Source: VRUE01 sp963742535
Lineage (GTDB): Bacteria > Actinomycetota > Thermoleophilia > Solirubrobacterales > 70-9
DNA length: 64,000 nt
Assembly: GCA_963742535.1 (NCBI GenBank)
Contig: CAVUMC010000002.1
Coordinates: 1,488,001 to 1,552,000, forward strand
Reading direction: 5' to 3'
This document shows positions 1 through 6,914 of the stretch, piece after piece (position 1 is the stretch's first letter; every line of letters begins with the position of its first letter). The translations under genes were made by a program, and so were the position numbers. The notes under the pieces were generated by a model. That model was given only the letters and a program-made list of their open reading frames with translations, did no database searches and was not told the origin of the DNA.

Positions 1-245
1 CTGACATTGGTGATCCCGGAGCCGGTCCCGGCCAAGGCCTCGCGGATCAGCCCCGCGTAGCGACGCTCGGTCCAGGCCCTGATGCTCTCGGGTGCGGCTA
101 GGAGGAGTGTTTCCGCCCTGGCGCCAGCGAGCTCGAGCGGCTCCAGCCAGAGCTGAAAGGTCGAGGCAGGGACGGAGGCCCGCAAGCGCTCCTGCACGTC
201 CTTCCAGAGGGAGTCGAGATCATGTTTCGCCGCGTCATCTTGCAC
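1..245 (-). CDS. dnaA: DnaA N-terminal part, cut by the window edge
   Basis: Replication initiator; only the first ~81 codons are inside the window and the gene runs leftward out of it. The reverse strand reads LWKDVQERLRASVPASTFQ followed by LWLEPLEL and a WTERRY segment, the hallmark of DnaA domain I (conserved Trp, then the F..WL.PL pattern). I placed the start at a GTG (243-245) because no in-frame ATG lies upstream and this gives a normal-length N-terminus. A TATGGT hexamer (255-260) sits 9 nt upstream, the spacing seen before several other genes here. It is divergent from rpmH, the classic bacterial origin layout. No DnaA box (TTATCCACA type) is visible in the 121-nt gap, so the origin is probably on the far side of dnaA. 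Confidence 0.85.
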   Translation of the reverse strand, partial: MQDDAAKHDLDSLWKDVQERLRASVPASTFQLWLEPLELAGARAETLLLAAPESIRAWTERRYAGLIREALAGTGSGITNV

Positions 246-350
246 CGACGGCCGACCATAGCGACGCCCAGATCGACCGAATCAACGCGCTCCGCAAATG
301 CCGCAGAAATGATTTTCGTGGCGCATACGGCCCGCCCGGCGATGCGTCCG

Positions 351-356
351 TATACT
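351..356 (+). promoter_or_regulatory. Candidate -10 box for the rpmH operon
   Basis: TATACT lies 10 nt upstream of the rpmH ATG, which would put the transcript start only a few bases before the start codon. No convincing -35 box is visible at the usual spacing. Confidence 0.35.
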
Positions 357-366
357 GCGACGCCCG

Positions 367-501
367 ATGAAGCGCACCTATCAGCCGAAGAAGCGGAAGC
401 GGGCCAAGACGCACGGGTTCCGAGCGCGGATGAGTACTCGCGGCGGCCGGGCGATCCTCAAGCGCCGCCGGCGCAAAGGCCGGAAGCGCCTCACCCCTTA
501 G
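367..501 (+). CDS. rpmH: 50S ribosomal protein L34
   Basis: Forty-four residues starting MKRTYQPKKRKRAKTHGFR, the nearly invariant L34 sequence; the product is a very basic protein of the large ribosomal subunit. The stop TAG (499-501) directly abuts the rnpA ATG at 502, so the two genes are transcribed and probably translated together, as in most bacteria. Its place beside dnaA is the standard origin-proximal order. Confidence 0.97.
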   Translation: MKRTYQPKKRKRAKTHGFRARMSTRGGRAILKRRRRKGRKRLTP

Positions 502-873
502 ATGGCGGCGAAGCGACGCCGTCTCTCGCGCAGCGGCGAGTTCGACCGCGTCTATCGCGATGGATCATCACATGCGACCCGCTACCTCGTTTTCTACAGC
601 TTCCCCCGCAAAGACGAGGGTGAGGAAGAAGACGTGAGGCTCGGCGTCTCGGTCAGCCGCAAGATAGGCGGCGCCGTGGATCGCAATCGCGTCAAGCGCG
701 TGTTGAGGGAGACGTTCTGGAGCCTTTCGGATCGGCTACCGGCTCAGCACGACTTCGTCCTCGTTGCCCGCCCCGAGATCGGCGATCTGCTGGAGCGCGA
801 GGGCTCGAGCGGTGTGCAGACGTGCCTCGAAGAGGCCCTGACCGCTTCGGCGGGGAAGAAGCGTTCCACGTGA
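502..873 (+). CDS. rnpA: Ribonuclease P protein component
   Basis: Basic 123-residue subunit of RNase P, which helps the catalytic RNA cleave the 5' leader of pre-tRNA. The conserved RNR helix is seen as DRNRVKRVLRETF (about residues 60-72), preceded by RLGVSVSRKIGGAV, the central part of the fold. The length is typical. It starts one base after the rpmH stop and its own stop overlaps the GTG of yidD (GTGA at 870-873). Confidence 0.96.
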   Translation: MAAKRRRLSRSGEFDRVYRDGSSHATRYLVFYSFPRKDEGEEEDVRLGVSVSRKIGGAVDRNRVKRVLRETFWSLSDRLPAQHDFVLVARPEIGDLLEREGSSGVQTCLEEALTASAGKKRST

Positions 874-876
874 AAC
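863..876. promoter_or_regulatory. parS: Candidate parS site (ParB binding)
   Basis: GTTCCACGTGAAAC matches the near-universal bacterial parS core GTTTCACGTGAAAC at 13 of 14 positions and is almost palindromic. It lies across the rnpA/yidD junction, about 3 kb from parAB and under 1 kb from dnaA, which is where parS sites cluster. No second copy was seen in the window. Confidence 0.6.
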
Positions 877-1145
877 GGCTGTTTTTGGCTTTGATCAGCG
901 CCTACCAGCGCTGGCTTTCCCCCGCTTTCCCCCGTCGCTGCCGCTACGAGCCCACCTGCTCGGCCTATGCGGCGGAGTCGATCGGCCGCTTCGGCGCCGC
1001 CCGGGGCACTTTGCTCGCCTCATGGCGCCTACTGCGCTGCAATCCGTTTAGTCACGGCGGCTTCGATCCAGTCCCGGATCGCTTCACACTGCGGGTTGGA
1101 CCAATCGATCCCGCTGCGCATCACCACCACGGGGCACATTCGTGA
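870..1145 (+). CDS. yidD: YidD, membrane protein insertion efficiency factor
   Basis: A 91-residue protein with the full YidD signature: CRYEPTCSAYA near residues 29-39, then LLRCNPFSHGGFDPVP (about 59-74). It acts at the inner face of the membrane and assists YidC-dependent insertion. I chose the GTG at 870, which overlaps the rnpA stop and gives MKRLFLALISAYQRWLSP, the normal N-terminus; a longer in-frame start at 822 would lie inside rnpA. The C-terminus is His-rich (AAHHHHGAHS). Its stop overlaps the yidC GTG. Confidence 0.94.
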   Translation: MKRLFLALISAYQRWLSPAFPRRCRYEPTCSAYAAESIGRFGAARGTLLASWRLLRCNPFSHGGFDPVPDRFTLRVGPIDPAAHHHHGAHS

Positions 1146-1894
1146 TCCCCGCGGCCAACATCCTGCAGCCGCTGATCGACGTCGCCAACGCGGTTCTGCA
1201 GTTCTTCCACGACAGCGCCGGCCTCAGCTGGGGGATGTCGATCATCGCCCTGACCGTCTGCACTCGCGCGCTGCTGATCCCGCTGACCTACAAGCAGCTA
1301 AAGGGAATGCGCGCCCTGCAGGCTTTGCAGCCGCAGATCAAAGAAATCCAGGCGAAGTACAAAAACGACCGCCAGCGCATGCAGCAGGAGATGATGCGCT
1401 TCTACCAGGAGAACAAGGTCAACCCCTTCGCCTCCTGCATCCCGCTGATCGCGCAGCTGCCGGTCTTCATCACCCTCTTCTACGTGCTGCGACACGAGCT
1501 GCCGTCTGACATCGGCTGCGAAGCAGGCCACTGCGGCAGCGAAGCTTCCTTCCTCTTCATCAACGACCTGACCGCGAAGGCGCACGGCCCCGAATTGATC
1601 ACCCTGCTGGTCCTTTACGTGGGGACCCAGCTCGTCTCCGGCTTGGTGATGTCGGTCACGGCGGACAAAAGCCAGCGCATGATGATGGCTGTCCTTCCTT
1701 TCATCTTCGTTCCCTTCGTGATCAACTTCCCGGCCGGCCTGGTCCTCTACTGGATCACCACCAACTTCTGGACGATCGGCCAGCAATACGTGATCCAGCG
1801 CATCATTCCGGCCCCGCACGTGGCGACGCCGGAAGAAGTGCTGGCCGCGAAGCCGCCGCCTCCTCCACCGAAAAAGAAGAAGAAGCGGCGCTAG
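1142..1894 (+). CDS. yidC: YidC/Oxa1 membrane protein insertase
   Basis: A 250-residue insertase of the short form without the large periplasmic domain of enterobacterial YidC. Five hydrophobic segments are visible, with the conserved NPFASCIPLIAQLPVFITLF region in the middle and FPAGLVLYWITTN near the C-terminal transmembrane helix. The tail is strongly basic (PPPPPPKKKKKRR), as expected for ribosome contact. The GTG start overlaps the yidD stop. A hairpin follows the stop codon. Confidence 0.95.
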   Translation: MIPAANILQPLIDVANAVLQFFHDSAGLSWGMSIIALTVCTRALLIPLTYKQLKGMRALQALQPQIKEIQAKYKNDRQRMQQEMMRFYQENKVNPFASCIPLIAQLPVFITLFYVLRHELPSDIGCEAGHCGSEASFLFINDLTAKAHGPELITLLVLYVGTQLVSGLVMSVTADKSQRMMMAVLPFIFVPFVINFPAGLVLYWITTNFWTIGQQYVIQRIIPAPHVATPEEVLAAKPPPPPPKKKKKRR

Positions 1895-1896
1895 GC

Positions 1897-1922
1897 GTGT
1901 GGCGAGGACCACCTCGCCACAC
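1897..1922 (+). terminator. Hairpin after yidC
   Basis: GTGTGGCGAGG and CCTCGCCACAC form an 11-bp perfect stem with a 4-nt loop, starting 3 nt after the yidC stop and followed by CTTTCG. It could be a weak intrinsic terminator or a processing hairpin, since khpB/jag starts only 25 nt downstream. Confidence 0.55.
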
Positions 1923-1946
1923 CTTTCGTGCATAGACTGCCGCGCG

Positions 1947-2429
1947 ATGGGTGAGAATGGGGATTGGCCGCAGGAGCCTGCCGAGCGCGTTCGGGAGCTG
2001 GTCGAGGAGGTGCTCGATGAGCTGGATCTCGACGGCGAGGTGGAGATCCTCGAGGAGGACGATCGAATCACTGCCTCTGTCGAAGGCGAGGACGACTACG
2101 GACTGCTGATCGGCAAGCGCGGCCAGACCATCGATGCGTTGCAGTTGATCGCCTACCAGGCCGCCTTTCGCGGCATGCGGGATCGCAAGCGGGTCGTCGT
2201 CGACGCAGCCGGATATCGCGATCGCCGCAAGGAGACCCTCACTGCCCGCGCCGATCGCGCCGCTGAGCAAGCGCTGAGCGGCAACCACTCGGTCGAGATG
2301 GACCCGATGAGCGCTCAGGAGCGGCGGGTGGTGCACGAGCATCTCAAGGAGCGGTCCGGAGTCGAGACTTACTCTGAAGGGGACGAGCCACGGAGATGCG
2401 TGGTCGTTGCCCCTCTGGTCTCCGAGTAG
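1947..2429 (+). CDS. khpB: KhpB/Jag RNA-binding protein (KH-R3H)
   Basis: A 160-residue RNA-binding protein. After an acidic segment comes a KH-type domain with the GxxG loop in LLIGKRGQTIDALQ, then an R3H domain with MDPMSAQERRVVHEHLKE. The ATG at 1947 is preferred over an in-frame start at 1899, which would add residues not typical of the family and overlap the hairpin. KhpB homologues bind many RNAs and affect cell elongation and division in Gram-positives. The stop codon TAG (2427-2429) is also the first three bases of the left arm of a palindromic repeat. Confidence 0.92.
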   Translation: MGENGDWPQEPAERVRELVEEVLDELDLDGEVEILEEDDRITASVEGEDDYGLLIGKRGQTIDALQLIAYQAAFRGMRDRKRVVVDAAGYRDRRKETLTARADRAAEQALSGNHSVEMDPMSAQERRVVHEHLKERSGVETYSEGDEPRRCVVVAPLVSE

Positions 2430-2542
2430 GAAGCGATCCAGCAGGAGTTCCGCTTAACTTTTTCGAGCCGCGTCTGCGGCGGAGGACGATGGCCCGCGGC
2501 GAAAAAGTACAAGACGCTTCACCCCTGCTGGATCGCTTCCTA
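2427..2542 (-). repeat. Palindromic element copy A (core in reverse orientation)
   Basis: Left arm TAGGAAGCGATCCAGCAGG (2427-2445) and right arm CCTGCTGGATCGCTTCCTA (2524-2542) are perfect 19-bp inverted complements around a 78-nt core. Read on the minus strand, the core has CTTGTACTTTTTCG near one end and CGAAAAAGTTAAG near the other, matching copies at 11873, 50331 and 50963. The left arm begins with the khpB stop codon. The core contains the ribosome site and ATG of rsmG, and the right arm encodes its residues LLDRFL. Confidence 0.85.
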
Positions 2543-3205
2543 GACGAGGCGAAAAGGGCGACGATCGCGCAGGTTCTGGAGCTTCTCCAGGATGAGCGGG
2601 CTTCGGTCAGCTCGGTCGTCGAGCCTGGGCGAGCTTGGAAGGTTCATGTGGCTGACAGCCTTAGCGGGCTTGAGTTCGAAGCGCTGCAGAAGGCTTCACG
2701 GATCGCGGATATTGGCTCTGGGGCTGGGTTTCCGGGACTTGTGTTGGCGGTGGCCCTGCCTGAGGCACGAGTTGACCTGATTGAGTCGGTGGGACGGAAG
2801 TGCGCCTTTATGGAGCGGGCGATCGAGCTGGCGGGGATCGCCAATGCGCGGGTGCTCAACCTGCGGTCTGAGGATCTGGCGAAGGACGAGGGGCGTGAGG
2901 GCTATGACGTCGTCACGGCGCGGGCGGTCGGTCGCCTCGCCACTCTCGCCGAGCTGGCTTCGCCGCTGCTCAAAGAGGGCGGCGCCCTCGTCGCCTGGAA
3001 GGGCAAGCGGGATGACGAGGAGGAGGCCCAACTTGCCAGTGCCGCCTCGGCGCTGGCAATGGAGCCGGAGGAGATCCGCCACGTTGGTCCCTTCGCCGGC
3101 AGCGAGCACCGTCACCTGCACCTGGTCCGCAAGGTGGGCCCCACCCCCAAAGACCTTCCGCGTCGTCCGGGAATGGCCAAGAAGCGCCCTCGCGGCGATC
3201 ACTAG
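2489..3205 (+). CDS. rsmG: 16S rRNA (guanine-N7) methyltransferase RsmG
   Basis: A SAM-dependent methyltransferase for G527 (E. coli numbering) of 16S rRNA; 238 residues. The SAM motif is IADIGSGAGFPGLVLAV, followed by the conserved RVDLIESVGRKCAFM and VTARAVGRLATLAEL segments. I chose ATG 2489 because GGAGGA lies 6 nt upstream; the longer frame from 2396 overlaps khpB. The first ~18 residues, including SPLLDRFL, are encoded by the right half of palindromic element A, so the element appears built into the gene's start. The C-terminal tail is basic. parA follows after 11 nt. Confidence 0.92.
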   Translation: MARGEKVQDASPLLDRFLDEAKRATIAQVLELLQDERASVSSVVEPGRAWKVHVADSLSGLEFEALQKASRIADIGSGAGFPGLVLAVALPEARVDLIESVGRKCAFMERAIELAGIANARVLNLRSEDLAKDEGREGYDVVTARAVGRLATLAELASPLLKEGGALVAWKGKRDDEEEAQLASAASALAMEPEEIRHVGPFAGSEHRHLHLVRKVGPTPKDLPRRPGMAKKRPRGDH

Positions 3206-3216
3206 TCTGAGCTCGC

Positions 3217-3975
3217 ATGGGCGTCGTCTACGCAATTGCGAACCAGAAGGGGGGCGTCGGGAAGACGACGACCGCGGTCAACGTCGCTGCCTGTGTCGCC
3301 GCCGGTGGCGCCCAGACCCTGCTCGTCGACCTTGATCCGCAGTGCAATGCGACCGTTGCTCTCGGGGGCGGCCGCGATATGCACCCCTCCTCCTATGACT
3401 GCTTGATCGGTGAGGTCTCGGTCGCAGAGGCCGCTCGCCCAGCTGGCCCGGACAATCTCTGGCTAGTCCCCGCCAACAAGGATCTCGCCGGCGCTGCCGT
3501 CGAGCTGCCGCGGATGGAGAGCTCGGAGATCCGGTTGCGGGAAGGGCTCGGCCCGGTGCGCGAGCGTTTCGCCTACACCTTGCTCGACTGCCCTCCCTCT
3601 CTCGGCCCGGTCAGCGTCAATGCCCTCACAGCCGCCGATCGCGTGGTGGTGCCAGTCCAGGCTGAGTACCTGGCGCTCGAGGGCCTGGTCCAGTTCCTCG
3701 ACACGCTGGCGATGATCCGCCGCGAGCTCAACTCGGCGCTCGAGGTGTCGGGCCTCTTGGTCACCATGCACGATGAGCGCACCCGGCTGGCGCACGATGT
3801 CGAGCGGGAACTGCGCCAGCACTTCCCCGAGATGGTTTTCAAGACGGTCATACCTCGCAGCGTGCGGGTCGCCGAGGCGCCAAGCTACGGCCTGCCCGTG
3901 ATCGATCACTCGCCCAACTCCCGTGGCTCCGATGCTTACCGCGCACTTGCCGAGGAGCTAGCCCAGCGTGGCTAG
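3217..3975 (+). CDS. parA: Chromosome partitioning ATPase ParA (Soj)
   Basis: A 252-residue ParA/MinD-type ATPase that works with ParB-parS to segregate origins. The deviant Walker A is QKGGVGKTTTAVN (about residues 9-21), Walker A' is LLVDLDPQCNAT, and the Walker B region reads LLDCPPSLG. The C-terminal PRSVRVAEAPSYG pattern is characteristic of chromosomal Soj proteins. A TAGTCT hexamer lies 8 nt before the ATG, so a nearly leaderless transcript is possible. It overlaps parB by 8 nt. Confidence 0.96.
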   Translation: MGVVYAIANQKGGVGKTTTAVNVAACVAAGGAQTLLVDLDPQCNATVALGGGRDMHPSSYDCLIGEVSVAEAARPAGPDNLWLVPANKDLAGAAVELPRMESSEIRLREGLGPVRERFAYTLLDCPPSLGPVSVNALTAADRVVVPVQAEYLALEGLVQFLDTLAMIRRELNSALEVSGLLVTMHDERTRLAHDVERELRQHFPEMVFKTVIPRSVRVAEAPSYGLPVIDHSPNSRGSDAYRALAEELAQRG

Positions 3976-4843
3976 CGCCACCAAGCGCACCAAACGCGGC
4001 CTCGGCAGTGGCCTTGCGGCGATCCTGCCCGAGTCGACCGCTGAGCACGCCGGTGAGCTGCGTGAGCTGCCGACCGAGCTGATCAAGCCGAACCCGAACC
4101 AGCCCCGGACCAAGATCGACCCCGAGGCCCTCGCCGGCCTCGCCTCTTCGATCGAGGCCAACGGCGTGGTGCAGCCGCTCCTGGTCCGCCCCCTCCCCGA
4201 CGGCAGCTACGAGCTGATCGCCGGAGAGCGCCGCTGGCGCGCCGCCCAAGAGGCCGGCCTGGCAAAGGTGCCGGCCGTCATCCGCGACCAAGAGTTGGCC
4301 GAGCGCCTGCAGGTGGCGCTGATCGAGAACATGGTCCGGGAGGACCTCAACCCGGTCGACGAGGCCCGTGCCTGCGCCTCCCTGGTCGACGAGCTGGGCC
4401 TCTCCAAGGAGGAGCTCGCTCGCCGCGTTGGTCGCAGTCGCCCCGCGGTCTCGAACTTGATCCGCTTGCTCGATCTTCCCGACGAGGCCTTGGAGCTGCT
4501 CGAGTCCGGCGATTTGAGCGAGGGCCACGGCAAGGCGCTGCTCGCTGCTGAGGGCAACGACGTCCGGCGGCGCCTGGCTCGCGACGCTGCTCGCGGTGGC
4601 TGGTCGGTCCGCGAGACCGAGAACCGGGCTAAGCTGGCTGGCCAGCCAAGGAAAAGCAGGAGCGCTGGAGCTCGGCTCACCGCAGAGGAGGCCGATGCGC
4701 TGCGTGGGGTGGAAGACAAGCTCGAGTCGGCTATTGGCTACGAGGTGAAGTTGCGGCCGAAGGGAGGGGGGCTGGCGCTGGAGATCCGTTTCGAGGATCT
4801 CGACGAGGCCCTTGACCTGGCGCGCTCCCTGAAGCGCCGTTGA
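3968..4843 (+). CDS. parB: Chromosome partitioning protein ParB (Spo0J)
   Basis: A 291-residue CTP-dependent DNA clamp that loads at parS. Visible parts in order: the N-terminal GLGSGLAAIL ParA-interacting box, the CTPase domain with NPNQPR and GERRWRAAQ, the helix-turn-helix in RVGRSRPAVSNLIRLL, and a C-terminal dimerisation domain. The GTG start overlaps the end of parA, a usual coupling. Glutamate is encoded almost only by GAG, unlike envelope genes further right. Confidence 0.96.
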   Translation: MASATKRTKRGLGSGLAAILPESTAEHAGELRELPTELIKPNPNQPRTKIDPEALAGLASSIEANGVVQPLLVRPLPDGSYELIAGERRWRAAQEAGLAKVPAVIRDQELAERLQVALIENMVREDLNPVDEARACASLVDELGLSKEELARRVGRSRPAVSNLIRLLDLPDEALELLESGDLSEGHGKALLAAEGNDVRRRLARDAARGGWSVRETENRAKLAGQPRKSRSAGARLTAEEADALRGVEDKLESAIGYEVKLRPKGGGLALEIRFEDLDEALDLARSLKRR

Positions 4844-5340
4844 ACGAACCGATTCGCCTCACCGCCTATGACCCGGACTGGCCTCGGCAGTTCGAGCGCG
4901 AGCAAAGCGCTCTCTCCAGCGCTATCGAGCCCTGGGTCAGCGGCGGTATTCACCACGTCGGCAGCACCGCCGTCCCGGGCTTGGAAGCCAAGCCGATCAT
5001 CGACATTCTGGTCGGGGTGCGGGATCTCGATGAGAGCAGGGCTTGCTTCGAGCCCTTGGCTGCTTTGGAATACCTCTACGCGCCGTACCTGCCGGCGGAG
5101 ATGCACTGGCTGTGCAAGCCGCACCCGTCCCGTCGCACCCACCATCTGCACCTCGTCCCAACTGGCTCGGAGCGATACCGGGCTGAGCTCTCCTTCCGCG
5201 ATCGTCTGCGGGCCGACGACGAGCTGGCAGCGGAATACCGCGCGCTGAAGCGTCTCCTCGCTCGCCGTTTCGAGCACGACCGCGAGGCGTATACGACCGC
5301 CAAGGCAGACTTCATCCAGCGCGCTCTGGTTTCCGAATAA
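4840..5340 (+). CDS. GrpB/UPF0157 family protein (nucleotidyltransferase fold)
   Basis: A 166-residue member of the GrpB/UPF0157 family, distantly related to nucleotidyltransferases. The diagnostic motif HHVGSTAVPGLEAKPIIDILV is seen around residues 38-58, with HWLCKPHP and HHLHLV after it and YTTAKADFI near the end. The substrate is not known for most members; some homologues are fused to dephospho-CoA kinase. The start is a TTG at 4840 overlapping the parB stop, so it is translationally coupled to parAB. A hairpin closes the operon. Confidence 0.85.
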   Translation: MNEPIRLTAYDPDWPRQFEREQSALSSAIEPWVSGGIHHVGSTAVPGLEAKPIIDILVGVRDLDESRACFEPLAALEYLYAPYLPAEMHWLCKPHPSRRTHHLHLVPTGSERYRAELSFRDRLRADDELAAEYRALKRLLARRFEHDREAYTTAKADFIQRALVSE

Positions 5341-5348
5341 GCGCCCGC

Positions 5349-5370
5349 TTCGTGCCTCGTGAGGCACGAA
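5349..5370 (+). terminator. Hairpin after the parAB operon
   Basis: TTCGTGCCTC and GAGGCACGAA form a 10-bp perfect stem with a 2-nt gap. It sits 8 nt past the GrpB-family stop and before tRNA-Ile. There is no U-tract, so it is only a probable terminator. Confidence 0.45.
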
Positions 5371-5396
5371 TACCCCGCTATCATCGGCGAAGCTCC

Positions 5397-5470
<74 letters not shown>

Positions 5471-5473
5471 CTC

Positions 5474-5968
5474 GTGCAGCAGATGCAGATCTATGGCGTT
5501 AGCTTCGACATGGTCGGCAAGCAGCCGATTGTCTTGCTGAAGACTGTCGACAGCAACAAGTTCCTGCCGATCTGGATCGGCCACCCGGAGGCGGCGGCGA
5601 TCCTGATGAAGCTGCAGGGTGCCTCGACCCCGCGGCCGATGACCCACGACCTGCTCTCCGACATGCTCGAGCAGCTCGACGCGAAATGCGTGCGGGTCTC
5701 CGTCACCGAGCTGCGCGACAACACCTTCTACGCCTCGATCACCGTCTCGATCAATGGCACCGAGCTGGAGATCGACTCCCGCCCCTCCGACGCCCTCGCC
5801 CTCGCCGTGCGGGTCTCGGCCCCGATCTTCGCCGACGAGGACGTAATCGAGGAGTCGGCGATCGAGTTCGAGCACGACGTCGAGGACACCGAGGAGGTCG
5901 TCGACAAATTCAAAGAGTTCCTCGACGAGGTCTCGCCCGACGACTTCGCCCAGGGCGGCGACTCCTAG
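5474..5968 (+). CDS. DUF151 bifunctional nuclease family protein
   Basis: A 164-residue DUF151 protein. Family features seen: PIVLLKTVDSNKFLPIWIGH, EAAAILMKLQG, RPMTHDLL, and SRPSDALALAVR, the SRPSDA block being the family signature. Homologues have been reported to have DNase and RNase activity (plant BBD proteins, Thermotoga structure). The C-terminal third is very acidic. The start is GTG 5474 (an ATG at 5483 is an alternative). It lies directly behind tRNA-Ile and may be cotranscribed with it. Confidence 0.9.
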   Translation: MQQMQIYGVSFDMVGKQPIVLLKTVDSNKFLPIWIGHPEAAAILMKLQGASTPRPMTHDLLSDMLEQLDAKCVRVSVTELRDNTFYASITVSINGTELEIDSRPSDALALAVRVSAPIFADEDVIEESAIEFEHDVEDTEEVVDKFKEFLDEVSPDDFAQGGDS

Positions 5969-5981
5969 TCGGCAAGTAGCG

Positions 5982-6914
5982 CTAGGCGCCCGCGGGCGCT
6001 AGGGCGAGGTCGAGAATCTTCTCGACCAGCTGCTCGAAGGTCATCCCCGCGGCCTCGGCTGCCTGTGGCAACAAGCTGGTGTCGGTGAGGCCGGGGATCG
6101 CGTTGACCTCGAGCACCTGCGGTCCATCCGCGGCAAGGATCAGGTCGACTCGGGAGAAGCCCGAGCAGCCCAGCGCCGCGTAAGCGCCCAGCGCCGCCTC
6201 GGTAACCGCCGCGGTCTCTTCCCTGCTCAGCTCGGCGGGGCAGACGAAGGAGGTGCGCCCGATCTCATAGCGTGCCTCGAAGTCGTAGAGGTCACCGGAT
6301 TGGGGGATGGCCTCGACCACCGGCAGCGGTTCGTCGCCGAGCACGCTGACGGCCAGCTCACGCCCGTCGACGAAGCGCTCGAGCAGGACGCGCTCGTCGT
6401 AGCTGAAGGCGGAGACGAGAGCCTCAGGGACGTCGAACCAGTTCTCGGCGAATTTGATCCCCAGCGCCGAACCGCCCCGGCTGGGCTTGACCACGAGGGG
6501 GAAGCCAAGCCGTTCCTCGAGACTGCCCAAGGCGTCGGCGGCGCCCAGCTCGCGGAAGGCGGTCTCGTTGAAGGCAAACCAGTCAGGCGTCGGCACCCCG
6601 GCGCCGCGGAACTCGTGCTTGGCCTGAACCTTGTCCATGCAGCGTCCACAGGCAGCGACGCCGGGACCGGTGAAGGGGATGCCGAGGATTTCCAAGAGCT
6701 CTTGCGCTGTGCCGTCCTCGCCGCCGGGGCCGTGCATGGCGACGAAGGCGACGTCCGGAGGCTCCGCTGCCAAGTGCTTGACCATTTCGCCGCCGGCCTC
6801 GAGCGGCAGCACCTCATGTCCGAGTCGCTCCAGAGCGTCTTCGACGCGGGCTCCGGAACGCAGCGACACTCCGCGCTCCAGCGAGCGACCGCCTTTCAGC
6901 ACCGCGACCCTCAC
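5982..6914 (-). CDS. ddl: D-alanine--D-alanine ligase
   Basis: An ATP-grasp ligase of 310 residues that joins two D-alanines for peptidoglycan precursors. Seen: the N-terminal GGRSLERGVSLRSG (substrate loop), HGPGGEDGTAQELLE, the ATP-grasp LVVKPSRGGSALG, and the metal-binding C-terminal EVNAIPGLTDTSLLP. The ATG overlaps the stop of the upstream aminotransferase by 4 nt (ATGA), so the two are coupled. That pairing hints at amino acid supply for the cell wall but does not prove it. Confidence 0.95.
   Translation of the reverse strand: MRVAVLKGGRSLERGVSLRSGARVEDALERLGHEVLPLEAGGEMVKHLAAEPPDVAFVAMHGPGGEDGTAQELLEILGIPFTGPGVAACGRCMDKVQAKHEFRGAGVPTPDWFAFNETAFRELGAADALGSLEERLGFPLVVKPSRGGSALGIKFAENWFDVPEALVSAFSYDERVLLERFVDGRELAVSVLGDEPLPVVEAIPQSGDLYDFEARYEIGRTSFVCPAELSREETAAVTEAALGAYAALGCSGFSRVDLILAADGPQVLEVNAIPGLTDTSLLPQAAEAAGMTFEQLVEKILDLALAPAGA
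5986..5999. terminator. GC-rich palindrome between convergent genes
   Basis: GCGCCCGCGGGCGC is a 14-bp perfect palindrome just past the DUF151 stop and at the 3' end of ddl, where a two-way terminator would be expected. There is no T-run. Confidence 0.3.

Noticed and set aside
246..366. Replication origin in the dnaA-rpmH gap
   Set aside because: No DnaA boxes or AT-rich unwinding stretch in these 121 nt; the origin is more likely beyond dnaA.
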